Assembly: GCF_040869045.1 (NCBI RefSeq)
Contig: NC_090319.1
Span: 180,146,645-180,210,644 of the forward strand
Source: Eurosta solidaginis
Lineage: Eukaryota > Arthropoda > Insecta > Diptera > Tephritidae
Direction: 5' to 3'
Length of the DNA stretch: 64,000 nt
The translations under genes and the position numbers were made by a program. The notes beneath the pieces were generated by a model. The model saw nothing but the letters and a program-made list of their open reading frames with translations. It had not been told where the DNA came from and did no database searches. Positions 29,804-39,935 of this stretch are shown piece by piece; the stretch's first letter is position 1, and the number at the start of each line of letters is the position of its first letter.

Positions 29804-30165
29804 AGTGTAATTGGACCCTGTCGTTGGGTTATTGGACGGAAATGCCCCGACCAAGATATACGCTTTTATTTGTATACGCGACGTAATCCAATGGATCGAC
29901 AATGCTTGCTAATAGATGAAACACTGGACAAATCGAACTTAACAAATTCTAACTTTAATCCACGTTATCCAACAAAAATTATTATACATGGCTATAATGC
30001 GGATATGTTTATGAATTCATTGCAACGATTGCGTCAAGAATATTTGATGCGTGAACAACATCATTTATGTGGATTGGGCTATTTTGGCACCAGGTCCATG
30101 CTATTTGAGCGCAGTACATAATACAAAACACGTGGGAGCCTGTGTGGCACAATTGGTGGAGCGTA
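29804..30165 (+). pseudogene. Lipase-like gene, exon 2 (frameshifted)
   Basis: Acceptor-like CCAG at 29803. The frame reads GPCRWVIGRKCPDQDIRFYLY, TRRNPMDRQCLLIDE, NPRYPTKIIIHGYNADMF, then a 1-2 base shift near 30050 and MNNIIYVDWAILAPGPCYLSA, VHNTKHVGACVAQLVERI, ending at a GTACTA donor-like site. This is the N-terminal lobe of pancreatic-lipase-family (PF00151) proteins: the IIHG oxyanion segment and a DWxxL motif precede the GxSxG serine, which would lie in the missing next exon. Extracellular lipid hydrolysis is the family role. The frameshift and missing catalytic exon make this a pseudogene unless the shift is an assembly error. Confidence 0.8.
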
Positions 30166-30299
30166 TTGTACTACAAACCATTAATATTATTCCACATCTT
30201 CATTACACAATACATTTTACTTTAAATACTTTTCATTTACAGTTAAATGCGCAATGCCGACAAAGAAAATGTATCTATTATTCATTAAGTTTAATTTGC

Positions 30300-30485
30300 G
30301 GAAAACCACTCCGCGAAGGCCTTGGGGAGTGTTATGGATGTTGATGGTCCCTCCGGTAACAAGCACCATCAAGGTCCCCGACCATCTTGGGAACGATTAA
30401 GTGTGACCACATGAAACCTTCAAGGTCATAACACCCTCCCACCCCCTAGATGCATGAGGGACTTGAGGTCGCCAGGGGGCCGGCA
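30300..30485 (+). repeat. LINE 3'-region fragment, family F, copy 2
   Basis: GGGGAGTGTTATGGATGTTGATGG ... CATCTTGGGAACGATTAAG ... CCACCCCCTAGATGCATGAGG ... GAGGTCGCCAGGGGG, matching the minus strand of 21030-21290. It ends before the terminal GGGTATATTCT segment. Confidence 0.65.
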
Positions 30486-30750
30486 TGTTTAGCGTAAAGC
30501 ACTGTCACAGTATTTAGATACGGACTTTTTGAAGCGTGAACGGAAGTCCATGGAACAACACACCAATTTTAATAACGCAGTTTTAGCTAATCGTAAACGT
30601 TTTTCGACCGAATTATCTGCAACACAGCAACATAAACATGGTACGACTAAAAAAGGTCGTGTCAGTGAATCGCAAAGAGAGGGCACTTCACGCATGTGGA
30701 ATGATTCACGTACACGTATGTCAAGGTCAAGCACAAGAGCTTACGGTTAA
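30486..30750 (+). pseudogene. Coding-like fragment of unknown origin
   Basis: An open frame of ~85 codons without its own start: ALSQYLDTDFLKRERKSMEQ, FNNAVLANRKRF, GRVSESQREGTSRMWNDSRT and a Ser/Arg tail to a stop at 30748. It is hydrophilic and rich in Arg and Ser. Not recognised. Its place among host-gene pieces makes another captured exon plausible (inference). Confidence 0.35.
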
Positions 30751-30832
30751 TATAATTTGTAGTCTAAAATATATATCGTCGGTGAAAGTTCCAACCAACT
30801 GTTCTTGTTGTTGTATTCTTTGAGTTTTTGAA

Positions 30833-31240
30833 GTGATTATATCAAATCGCCTCCAAGACTGCCGGCTTACTACCGGGCTATGGGATTATTTTCACTTTTT
30901 GGTATTACGGCCCATCTATAGTGGAAAACTTTTTATATGTGGTTTGAGCTTTCATAGACGATATAAACGTATTTACATAAATGAATATGTGCGATGGAAA
31001 ACCTCATATTTCCTTTTCAATAAAATTAGGTGTCATTTGCTTCATAATAAAATACGTGACGCTTATCTGCATCCACAATTCATTGCGGACGTTATGAAAC
31101 CAGTGGAAACTGATGAAATCATGGATCAGGAAGTACGGAATTTATCTGGTGGTGGAACGAGTTACACATCCAGTCACAGAACGAAACTATTAATCAATGA
31201 ACAAAAGAGGGTGAGTTTAAATTTGAACTACTACTAATGT
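30833..31240 (+). pseudogene. pix: ABCE1 (RNase L inhibitor) fragment
   Basis: Residues ~85-125 of the open frame read [40 protein letters not shown], the ABCE1 segment that leads into the second ABC signature motif (LSGGE in functional proteins; LSGGG here). The following sequence only faintly resembles the Walker B region and D-loop. The first ~80 residues ([17 protein letters not shown]) are not ABCE1 and are unidentified. ABCE1 is a ribosome-recycling ATPase; this ~60-residue relic lacks the Fe-S domain and Walker motifs. Confidence 0.82.
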
Positions 31241-31480
31241 AGATGCCCGCATAGTCCTATATGTTCGCATTTGTATACGTACACGCTCTTCCCAGTGGGT
31301 TACTCTTTCTGACCAAATAATGAGTTGTCATAGAATTTAAACAACAGGGCTAGTCAGATATGACTCCTCGTGATGTTCAGAAAACGGAATATATTAAGTT
31401 TTCCAATCACATGGTGGAATCCTCTTCCCATCTAATGTGGTTACTTTAGGTGATTGGAACTCTTCAATCATTTCTCATTC
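31241..31480. other. No recognised feature
   Basis: Short frames only between the ABCE1 relic and the LINE fragment. Confidence 0.3.
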
Positions 31481-32105
31481 AGCTTTCTGAATCGTGGCTG
31501 ACTATCTTTGATGACGATTAAGATGATGAGCGTTCTAGGCCCTCTACTATTTGTTCTTTTCATCAACGCCATAAGTAAACAAAAAAAAATAAATGTAAGG
31601 CGCGATAACCTCCGAAGAGATCTAAGGCCGAGCTTCTCTTCCAATTTGCGTCGTGCTCCTCTTGCTTTTCCCTACAAATTGGCCGGACGGGACCTACATG
31701 TTTTATGCCGACTCCGAACGGCACCTGCAAGGCAGATGAGTTTTCACTGAGAGCTTTTCATGGCAGAAATACCCGGAGCCGAGGTGCGACCCCGCTTAGA
31801 AAAATTTTCTTCTAATTGAAAAACCTTATTTCTAAAATTTTGATGTTGCTTGCCCGGGGTGTGAACCCAGGGCATACGGTGTGGTAGGCGGAGCACGCTA
31901 CCATCACACCACGGTGGCCGACATAAGTAGTTGCTTTTTATTTGCAAATTATTTACTGTCTACAGATGATCTCAAAATTTTCGCGGTAGTCAGGGATTCT
32001 TCTGATGAAGCTAAGTTTCAACGGGATATTGACGCTGTTCATTCGTGGTGTCTACGTTATAGACTCTCTTTAAATATTAAAAAGTGCTTTAAGATGATGG
32101 AATAA
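31481..32105 (+). pseudogene. LINE RT fragment interrupted by a SINE
   Basis: SVLGPLLFVLFINAI before the SINE and, after it, STDDLKIFAVV, DIDAVHSWCLRYRLSLNIKKC. Removing the SINE and one 8-bp duplication brings these together in normal RT order (palm motifs B and C). The catalytic box is STDD instead of YADD. 5' and 3' parts are missing. Jockey/CR1 group at most; family uncertain. Confidence 0.7.
31578..31921 (-). mobile_element. tRNA-derived SINE, copy 1
   Basis: Minus orientation. The head is at 31921-31845: CACCGTGGTGTGATGGTAGC (A box) and CCTGGGTTCACACCCCGGGC (B box). The body has the conserved GGTCGCACCTCGG and CGGAGTCGGCATAAAACATG; the 3' end is GGTTATCGCGCC followed by an AT-rich tail. 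Target duplication CATAAGTA at 31570-31577 and 31922-31929. Shares its whole length with 34674-35039 and 53123-53489. Confidence 0.88.
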
Positions 32106-32560
32106 TGGGTTTTACACTTGTTAAAGAACACGTTCCCGAATATGATCAGAGATTGGCTGTCCACCCATTAGAGTTTAATTTCATAATGATATACATCATG
32201 ACGTAAAGCGTTTGGAAATATGGATCGTCAATGATTATTCAAAAAATCCTCACTTTTACGGTTCATTTTTGGACGATGCATTAATTTGCGAGTTGAAGAC
32301 ACTTTTAAATATGAACGTTTTAATCATTTTGAGGCGTGACATTTAGAATATTTTCCTTGCGCTCAAAATTAATGAGCTTTGAAGCTGAATGCTTAGATTT
32401 TTTAAAATTATTTGAAGGTTGTAGGGTTTTCGTTCGAATTTTTGAGTAGTCAAGTGCTGTTCTGGAATATTCGGATTGACTTCACTAAAATTTCTAAAAG
32501 TATAAGGAATTTAACCCCGCTAAAATCTGGGGCAGATGAGTTTTCTCATCCGCGGTAGGC
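32106..32560. other. No recognised feature
   Basis: AT-rich, no open frame of note, between the LINE fragment and the 3' side of BEL-2. Confidence 0.3.
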
Positions 32561-32639
32561 GTGCGATGTGCTTCGTTGCGCGGCAACGAGTGCAGCTGTT
32601 TTCGGTGGCAGAGCGGTTCGCCCTTCTGCGGTAGGCGTT

Positions 32640-32870
32640 TCTGTTGGCCTCGTTATGGGATAGCGAGTGAATTTGGGTTTGTTTTGAAAATTGTAAATAA
32701 AATAGGCCGAATGCCTTTATGTTCTGTGACAGATAGCGGATCTGCGTTAGGGCTGTTCTGGTATCCTCGTTATGGGATAACGAGTGAGTGGTATGGTATT
32801 CGTGGCATTTGGGATATTTTCTGGTGTCCTCGCTCTGGGTAAGCGAGTGAGTTTGGGTTTGTTTTGGGTC
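32640..32870. repeat. Dispersed short repeats 3' of BEL-2
   Basis: A CTCGTTATGGGATARCGAGTGA-like motif occurs three times (about 32660, 32768, 32829; the last as CTCGCTCTGGGTAAGCGAGTGA); two are followed by TTTGGGTTTGTTTTG. CTCGTTA...TAACGAG also forms small hairpins. Likely part of the BEL-2 3' untranslated region, minus orientation. Confidence 0.6.
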
Positions 32871-32925
32871 TCCATAGGAAGGTGGAGTTTGGAAGGGAGT
32901 GAGGGAGAGGAACGGAGGGATTGTT

Positions 32926-33120
32926 ATGAGGAGCTATTGGCCTTCTCACAATCCATCTCCTCCGTTGGAAGAAGGATCAGTTTGACCAAAGGTCGTCTGA
33001 CTTGACCCTTCTCTGTTATGAGGTCGACTACGCGACCTTGGTTATCTTCGCCGGGGTGTACGTTGACGACTCTACCTAGCCTCCACTCGTTGGGAGATAA
33101 GTTGTCCTCTTTGAGGACAG
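32926..33120 (-). pseudogene. BEL-2 pol C-terminus
   Basis: The minus strand reads LSPNEWRLGRVVNVHPGEDN, then GRVVDLITEKGQVRRPLVKL and a stop near 32927. This is the conserved end of BEL/Pao integrase (DUF5641-like: W.LGR......G.DG..R.......G...RP..KL). It joins in frame to 35195-35345 once the insertion and one 15-bp duplication are removed. Confidence 0.85.
33106..33120. repeat. Target-site duplication, left (2-kb insertion in BEL-2)
   Basis: CCTCTTTGAGGACAG, repeated at 35195-35209. With its left flank the site reads GTCCTC-TTT-GAGGAC, a perfect palindrome around TTT. Confidence 0.9.
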
Positions 33121-34660
33121 TCGATAAGTGCTTACAGGAGTTCCTGCCTTCGTAGACCTACCTCCGGTGTAAAACACAGATCAACGTCCGTTGATCTTCG
33201 GCCCAACAAGTTGGTACCAATCGGTGAGCTGGGGTGTTCAAGTCCACCAGCCTTGGTTGGGCCGAGGAGGACTATCCATCCTCCTCTTCCATTTTCGGGT
33301 AATGGCACCCGGTTGCACGGCAACTCCACCGCGAGTTCCGTGCTTGCCTCAGTTTCCCTCTTTCATTGATTTTATAATCTCGGGTATCTGATTGTCAGGT
33401 CAATCAGATCGAGATTTGTGTTTTTGTCGCAATTTAGGAATGTGACCAACCTTTTCTGTCCTGCAGTGTTACAACAATGTATAATACATTGCTAACGACG
33501 GAGCTGATTTTTCTCAGACATTGCTTGAGGGCGGCACCTCCCTCCAACGCTATGCACCGCATGTTATGATCAAAAACGCCCGTTCGCCGTGAACCAACTA
33601 CCGATGTAATCTATCAGCGCAAGTGTCTTTCCTTAAGCATGAATAGCTACTTAAATGTTCCATAGAGTGAGAGTGTCATATAATTCCTTGTGAATAAAAC
33701 TATCTGTTGTCTTAGGCAACATACCGTGATGCTCACAAGTACTTACGACACAAACACTCACAAGATACATCTTGACTAATCATGGTACTAAACCACTTGC
33801 GCAACAAGACACATCTCGCTAGTCACAGGTACTTGTGCGTTTAAGATCATGTTGCAACTGAACCCAGCAAAACGTTCTATTCAATTTTATGCAACTATGT
33901 TCTGCATTATTTGCTACTTTATATATGCCCACATATTCATCGTTATTTGCTACTGTGGTATACAACTTCTAATAACTCGCTTCGTTGTATAATCTTCCTC
34001 ATTATTCTTCAATTACGCTTCCATTTTATTCCACAATTTAGGGCTGTGGACAACCTTTTCAACCATAGACCTGTGTTGGGGGGCTTTCCCGCCCCAGCAA
34101 TATCTTTGCATCAGCAGCTCGCCACACTGCAGTGATCTAACAACGTTAAATCTGCCACATTTTTGGATGTGGCCATCCATTGTGCGAACCCTCCTATTCG
34201 CTACGCAGTCTAAAGCAGCCTCAAACATCTCAAAAGACGAGACACCGGCCCACTCGTACAATTATCGATTGTTTTTCGGCTGACGATAGGCATACGTTTC
34301 TTCTTCACCATCTTTCATCCGTGTTTCATCATATTACCGGCATCTGCGGATGCCACAATTATGGGATGTGACCAACCTTTCATCTGCCCCTCAGGGTCAG
34401 CTTCTCAATGAAATTTGGGTATACTGTGACAAGCAAGAGACCGAATTCCCTTGGGTCCTTGGCCCCCCCAAGGGAAAACAAGTCTACTCAGAGCGTGTCA
34501 TAAAGTGAACTCTTATTTGAAACCACAGCCACCGCGATGCTCCCACAAGGGGGCCATCCCAGGACAGGAGGTGAGACCTGAATACAAAGCATCGTTCGAT
34601 GCAGTGCATCAGATCACACTGGCTTCTCCTGCTCCCGCGGTAGCAGTATTTATAAAGACC

Positions 34661-34673
34661 TTACCTAGGGTCC
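34661..34673. repeat. Target-site duplication, left (SINE copy 2)
   Basis: TTACCTAGGGTCC, repeated exactly at 35040-35052. Confidence 0.92.
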
Positions 34674-35039
34674 TGGCGGCCACCGTGGTGTGATGGTAGC
34701 GTGCTCCGCCTATCACACCGTATGCCCTGGGTTCAACTCCCGGGCAAAGCAACATCAAAATTTTAGAAATAAGATTTTTCAATTAGAAGAAAATTTTTCT
34801 AAGCGGGGTCGCCCCTCGGCAGTGTCTGGCAAGCGCTCCGAGTGTATTTCTGCCATGAAAAGGTCTCAGTGAAAACTCATCTGCCTTGCAGATGCCGTTC
34901 GGAGTCGGCATAAAACATGTAGGTCCCGTCCGGCCAATTTGTAGGGAAAAATCAAGAGGAGCACGATGCAAATTGGAAGAGAAGCTCGGCCTTAGATCTC
35001 TTCGGAGGTTATCGCGCCTTACATTTATTTTTTATTTAT
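34674..35039 (+). mobile_element. tRNA-derived SINE, copy 2 (best copy)
   Basis: Plus orientation, 366 bp. Head: CCGTGGTGTGATGGTAGCG (A box), GCCTATCAC, and TGGGTTCAACTCCCGGGC (B box); this order closely tracks a tRNA-Val gene (inference). Body: GAAAATTTTTCTAAGCGGGG, GCCCCTCGGCAGTGTC, GGAGTCGGCATAAAACATG; the 3' end is GGTTATCGCGCCTTACATTT plus a short TTTATTT tail. Exact 13-bp target duplication. Mobilised in trans by a LINE partner that is not identified here. Confidence 0.92.
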
Positions 35040-35194
35040 TTACCTAGGGTCCCACAGGGTGATACCCGCGTCCACCCTGCTACCTTTCGAGTAAAACACC
35101 TTACTCATGGATTGGGTACCCATGGTATTATGGTCGCCTTTTACGACTGGTATACCTACCGTGGGTATATTCTTTCCCCTAGCCCACAGGGGTA

Positions 35195-35480
35195 CCTCTT
35201 TGAGGACAGCGAGATCTCCCACTTTTATATTTTCTTTGGGATGCTTCCACTTCACTCGTTTTTGAAGTTCGGATAAATATACGGTTTTCCATCGCCGGCA
35301 GAAGGTTTGATGGAGGGCCTTGAGCTTCTGCCATCTATTTAGCATGGAGGCAGGGCTTTCGTTCGCATCCGATTTGGCGGAGCCAGAAGATGGCTGCCCG
35401 TGAGGAAATGTCCTGGGGTTCGTGGCTCCAGGTCCGTTGGGTCATTGGACGCCGGACTGAGAGGCCGTGAATTTAGGCAT
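35195..35480 (-). pseudogene. BEL-2 integrase C-terminal part
   Basis: The minus strand reads EEFQTLLRRIEACLNSRPLS, PRTPGHFLTGSHLL, a stop, then RWQKLKALHQTFCRRW, YLSELQKRVKWKHPKEN, GDLAVLKE. This normally follows the DDE core. Here it is preceded within ~25 codons by the zinc-binding region, so the catalytic core is missing. Confidence 0.82.
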
Positions 35481-35877
35481 GCCTCGATCCGGCGCAAAAG
35501 GGTTTGGAACTCCTCCATGGTATATTTATGGAGAGAAGCGACCTTTTTGAAGTGGCTTTTGAAGGCAAGATGATCGGATGCCGCTCGTTGTATGACATGT
35601 CTTTTGAAGCCCCTAGACGCCCTCCTGTTCTGATAATATCATCTTTGTTGATGTATGGGTTGAGTGAGAGGATGTCACTCTTCCGATCAATAGGTTCCCT
35701 ATTTTTCAATTTTAAAATTTCTGTGCCGTAAAATTGTTTCTGGCAGACTCGTATTAATGCTTGAGTCGTTACCTTAATCTCATCGGCTGAGATTATGAAC
35801 GACTTTTCTTGAACAACGGCTTTAGTTTTAGGTCGCGTTCTTTTATAGAATCTCCTAACATAAGACAGGACTTTCAA
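35481..35877 (-). pseudogene. BEL-2 integrase N-terminal zinc-binding region
   Basis: KVLSYVRRFYKR..., ALIRVCQKQFYGTEI, NPYINKDDIIRTGGRL, NERHPIILP: the region N-terminal to BEL/Pao integrase. It should continue into the HHCC and DDE core, but jumps via KSHFKK-type sequence to HKYTMEEFQ, showing a ~1-kb internal deletion. Confidence 0.8.
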
Positions 35878-36039
35878 AACTCGTGGTAAATCTAAAAATC
35901 GATCAAGAATATCTATATGATCTACCTTTGTCGTGGCATATGATTTTACCCTCTTTTCCTCAACGGACGTGTTGTAATCGGCGTCTTGTGCTGGCGAGAA
36001 TTGTGAAGAATTGTCTTCTTGTAGCCAAGAAGGACCCTG

Positions 36040-36792
36040 TCACCACAACGAATTGTTGACCAAATCTGACGCTAGTAGTCCTCTGCTTCCTAAATCCGCT
36101 GGGTTAGATTCCGAGTCAACGTGAAGCCAGTCCTTGTTACCGACCATGTCGAGGATCTTGGTGATTCGGTGTGCGACGAAGGTTGACCAAGTACAGGGCG
36201 GCTTGCGTATCCATGCGAGTACGATGGTTGAATCCGTCCAGAGGTGAACTTTTGCTGGTCCCAAATGAATGTTTCGGAATATTGATTACATGATTTCTGC
36301 GAGCAAAACGGCGCCGCAGAGTCCTAAACGTGTTAGCGAGATGGTTTTCACTGGGGCTACTCTGGTTTTTGCTAGTAGTAACTGGATGAAAAACTGATTG
36401 TCTCTTTTTACGCGCATGTATACCGCTGCAGCATAGGCTTTATCGGAAGCGTCACAGAAGCCGTGGATTTCTATGTCGTCTTCCGGTGAAAAATTTACCC
36501 ACCGCGTTATCCTTATGTTATCGATTTCACCATAGTGTTGGGTGAAGTTTTTCCACCCTTCTAATGTATTTGGTGAGACAGGCTCATCCCATCCGGTGCC
36601 TTCTAACCAAATATTCTGCATTAATATTTTTGCCACTATGAATATTGGGGCGAGCCACCCTAATGGGTCGAAAAGCTTGGCGATGGCTGACAATATTTCT
36701 CGCTTAGTTAAATTTTCTGGATCCTCCAGTGGTCCTGCTTTATAATAAAAGAGATCGGAGTGCGCATTCCATCTTATGCCCAATGCCTTCAC
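36040..36792 (-). pseudogene. BEL-2 RNase H region
   Basis: KALGIRWNAHSDLFYYK, SAIAKLFDPLGWLAPI, IEIHGFCDASDKAYAAAVYM (first catalytic Asp), LSLTRLGLCGAVLLA (expected Glu changed: LELxGA in functional copies reads GLCGA), a stop, then VHLWTDSTIVLAWI (second Asp), FVAHRITKI, NPADLGSRG. Pao-type RNase H. The missing Glu and a stop near 36285 inactivate it. Confidence 0.82.
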
Positions 36793-36895
36793 GGTGCTGG
36801 TGTCTTTGAACGCCAGAAAGTGTTCGCTTAGTCGATCAGTTTTCGGGATGTCTTTTAGAACTGCCTACGAGTTTGATGTCCATTTACGAAGTGGA

Positions 36896-37699
36896 CTACA
36901 GTACCTGTCGGATTTCACCCCTTGCCTTAATGGTCGATGCAATGGTGTGTCCTCCGGCTAATACGTCGTCTACGTACATGCATTCTCGCAGGATGCTCGA
37001 TGCTGTTGGATGGGAATTTCCAACATCGTCAGCTAGCTGTAAAAGCGTTCTGATGGCCAGGTATGGAGCGCAGTTAACTCCGAACGTTACCGTCTTTAGT
37101 TCGTAGAGGCCTATTGGTTCACTAATGTCTTTTCGGAAAACAATCCTCTGAAATTTGGTATGGTTGGCATCCATCCAAATTTGCCTATACATTTTTTCTA
37201 TATCACTGATGAAGACATATCGATAGAGTCTCCAACGCAGAATAAGAATTGGGAGATCTGCTTGTAGTACTGGACCAGGTAGGAGAATGTCGTTTAGACT
37301 GGTGCCATTAGCCGTCGGGCTTGAGGAATTGAAAACGACTCGGGCTTTTGTCGTTATACTTTCTGCTTTGACAACGGCGTGGTGTGGCAGAAAGTAATTA
37401 TTTGTGTCATTTGCGGCGACTATACCGGTAATTTTTTGCATATGTCCGAGCGTCTCGTATTCTGAGAGTACCCTAATATATTCTTTCCCTAAATCCGGAT
37501 TTTTTATTAACCGAGATTCGTTTCGAAAATATTGCGAGCATGCGCGCTTAAGGGATCCTCCTAAACTTAACTGTTCTGAGTAACCTTGCTTGAATTGGAG
37601 GGATACTATGTACCTCCCATCTTCGTTTTTTCTTGTTATTTCTTTATACAGTTTTTCGCAATATGCGTCATCTGAATTAATGCTTTTGCCTTTTGGCAA
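36896..37699 (-). pseudogene. BEL-2 reverse transcriptase
   Basis: 268 codons open: GRYIVSLQFK, YFLPHHAVVKAESITTKARV, VFNSSSPTANGTSLND, LPGPVLQADLPILILRWR, YVFISDIEKMYRQI (first Asp), FGVNCAPYLAIRTL, RECMYVDDVLAGG (intact catalytic box). Upstream and downstream frames are broken, so no full pol would be made, though this segment itself is well preserved. Confidence 0.86.
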
Positions 37700-37800
37700 A
37701 TTTTCTAACTCCCAGAATTCTTTTAATTGATTGTCCAGCGCGACTTCGTTCTAAAACGACACTATGTTCTTTTTTGGACTCGGTGCTTCGATTCGCCCGG

Positions 37801-38184
37801 TTAGTATCCAACCGAACACTGTCTCTTGGGCCAAAGTGTATTAAGTACATTCTTTTTCAAACTGCTCCGTATAATTTGGGGATATATGTCTCCACCAAGT
37901 ATGAGGTCTGCATCTTCATTGACGTAGAACCTCTTGTCTGCCAAAACTAAGTCTGGGAATGCCTGCATAGTCATTGTGTCGATATGGCAGGATGGCAGAT
38001 TCCCAGTTAGTTTGGCTAAAATCAGAACAGGAGTAGCCAAGCTGAAGCATGGATCCACTGGTGAACGTAGTTCGATGTTGGATGCCTCCTTAACTTGAGC
38101 AGATACTGCATTGGCGATGCCTGAAACTTGGGCATGCATTTTCCTTGCCGGCAAATTGATTCTGCGTTTGAGTCTTTCTGTCAT
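37801..38184 (-). pseudogene. BEL-2 aspartic protease (DUF1758-type)
   Basis: TERLKRRINLPARKMHAQVS, FPDLVLADKRFY, DADLILGGDIYPQII, the DUF1758 order. The ALID/SGS active-site segment is upstream near 38215 (RALIDSGSKCSFMTERL in the extended frame). The frame breaks after KRQCSVG. Confidence 0.8.
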
Positions 38185-38222
38185 GAAGGAACATTTAGAC
38201 CCTGAATCAATTAATGCCCGCG

Positions 38223-38549
38223 CTAAGAAGTCGGAATTAGCATGACAGGAGAATTTGGTTGCCCCGATTCCTGTTTTCTTTGTGCTTGTGCTGAAGTTGA
38301 CGGGATATTATCCGCGACTTTAAATGGATTACGCCTCGTAGTTTGCTGAACTGTATCCGCATGCAGGAGCGTGTGGCGACGAGAGTGGCATTTGGCACAG
38401 TTGTACGAACTGGTGCACCTCGTCACTGTGTGTCCTGGGGATAAGCAGTTCAGGCATCCCCCCGTAGATTTGATGAAATTAATTCTCTCCACTGGGGTCT
38501 GATCACAGAATCGGGGACAATTCCGTAACCTGTGTTCAACTTTGCACAT
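38223..38549 (-). pseudogene. BEL-2 zinc knuckles
   Basis: CKVEHRLRNCPRF, CLNCLSPGHTVTRC (CX2CX4HX4C intact), NCAKCHSRRHTLLH. This typical BEL/Pao block links Gag to protease and would bind element RNA. Confidence 0.82.
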
Positions 38550-39561
38550 TTTGCAAAAAACCCTTGATGTTGATTTTGAAGTAGGTTTTGATACCTTTTT
38601 TCGGAAGGCACCAAGTCTTTTTATGGGGGTTTCGGTTGTATGCCGAGTATTTGGGGTTGTCCCATTCGGGCGTTAGTTCCAGTGAAGCTAGACACTGTTT
38701 CCAGTGTCTGAAACCTATTTGATAGATTTGTCCATATCTTCCCATTTAGATATGTCCATTTTATGGTCTATGCTTTGTTCCCATAGAGCCAGGGTACTTT
38801 CCGGTAACTTTGTCGAACACAAATATGTTAGTATTGCATCCCAGTTGGATGTGTCGATTTTGTGACACTTGAGGGACGATAGACAATTGTTTATATCGCT
38901 ATGTAATTTCTTTAACGCGCTCCCACACTCACTCTCTACCTTCTTTAAATTAAAAAGGATTTGTAATTGCGTGTTAACTAATATACGCTTGTTTTCATAC
39001 CTTTCGCACAGGTTTTTCCAGGCCATATCCAACCCATCATTTGTCAGAGGGCATTTTTTACAATATCTTTGGCCTCGCCCTGTGTCTTATTGTTCAGATT
39101 GAATAGTTTCTCCACCCCCTGTAGGACGGAATTATTTATGTATATGGCCGTAAACAGGTCACGACAGGTTGGCCATGATAAATAATCACCTTTGAAAATC
39201 TCCGTGTCGCAAGTAGGGAGGCGGATCTTATGCCCGCGAGGAGCCGCTGAGGGTGGTTGCTCCGAGATATCACTATTTTCTACTTTTTTAAATTTCTCTA
39301 CCTCAGCAGATATGTGGGTGAGCATCGCATATATATTGAGTAGGTTGTCATATGTCTTTTCCGGACGGCCAACACATCATTTGCGTCGACCTCCTCTGAT
39401 CCCATCAGTGAGTCAAACATAGACTTAACCTTCTTCCATAAGGAGCGCAACTCTTCTTGCTGTATCGCAAGAGTGTGCTTATTATGATTTTCCTCTGGAA
39501 TAAGGTTGTGCTGTTTCTCAAACTCTGTGATTAACTCAGCTGATCGGATATAATTTTCCAT
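38550..39561 (-). pseudogene. BEL-2 gag
   Basis: Probable start at 39561 (MENYIRSAELITEFEKQHNL). A frameshift near 39310 leads to KIRLPTCDTEIFKGDYLSWP and TCRDLFTAIYIN, then another frame with MAWKNLCERYENKRILVNTQ, LQILFNLKKVE and LWEQSIDHKMD, the DUF1759 region of BEL/Pao Gag. At least two frameshifts. Confidence 0.8.
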
Positions 39562-39639
39562 TTTGTCAACAAATTATTCCTACCCAACTAAAACCAAACT
39601 AATTCTTTGAACAAAAATGGAAACAATGCTTTGAAAGAT

Positions 39640-39935
39640 CGCTTTTATTTATTTATTTCAGACTTGGCCGACTCGTCTGATATTTTTTGTTTGTTTTTTT
39701 TTTTTGCAAAAGGAAGAATAAGCAATGGAGTAACCTACTCGCCACCCGCACGCAAATTATGTATGTATATGTATGTATTGATATTTCTAGCTATTAGATT
39801 ATAAGGGTCAGACTTGGCCGATTCGTCTGGTTTTCCCAAGAAAAGAGTAAAACACAACAGTGTGGCTTACTCGCCACCCGCACGTAAATTTATATTTATG
39901 TATGTATTGGTGTGTGTGTTAATTTATTTGTAAGG
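39640..39935. repeat. Two diverged ~150-bp units 5' of BEL-2 gag
   Basis: CAGACTTGGCCGACTCGTCTG at ~39659 and CAGACTTGGCCGATTCGTCTG at ~39810; each is followed ~75 bases later by a CTTACTCGCCACCCGCACG-type segment (39741, 39868) and TATGTATGTAT. On the minus strand this precedes gag, so it may be the leader or LTR of BEL-2. Confidence 0.65.

Larger units (their letters stand above)
33121..35194 (+). mobile_element. Non-coding LINE-like insertion in BEL-2
   Basis: Bounded by a 15-bp duplication. Plus orientation is inferred from its 3' end, TACGACTGGTATACC then GTGGGTATATTCTTTCC, which resembles the terminal segment of family F (20991-21296). No RT or other motif is readable in ~1.7 kb; a GTGACCAACCTTTTC-type motif recurs at ~33432, 34370 and weakly at 34042. 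It contains SINE copy 2. It may be a non-autonomous LINE or a long 3' untranslated region. Confidence 0.65.
32926..39561 (-). mobile_element. BEL/Pao element (BEL-2), long but damaged
   Basis: Minus-strand order: gag, zinc knuckles, protease, RT with intact YVDD, RNase H region, integrase. The end of pol (33120-32926) is separated from the rest by a 2-kb insertion. No LTR was identified with confidence on either side. Multiple frameshifts and stops, plus loss of the integrase core, make it inactive. Confidence 0.86.

Noticed and set aside
26348..30165. A working lipase gene with a transposon in its intron
   Set aside because: Exon 2 has a frameshift near 30050 and the exon with the catalytic serine is missing; a LINE fragment follows instead.
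34013..34261. An 82-codon minus-strand frame in the 2-kb insertion
   Set aside because: No motif, opposite to the inferred element direction, and composition like its non-coding surroundings.
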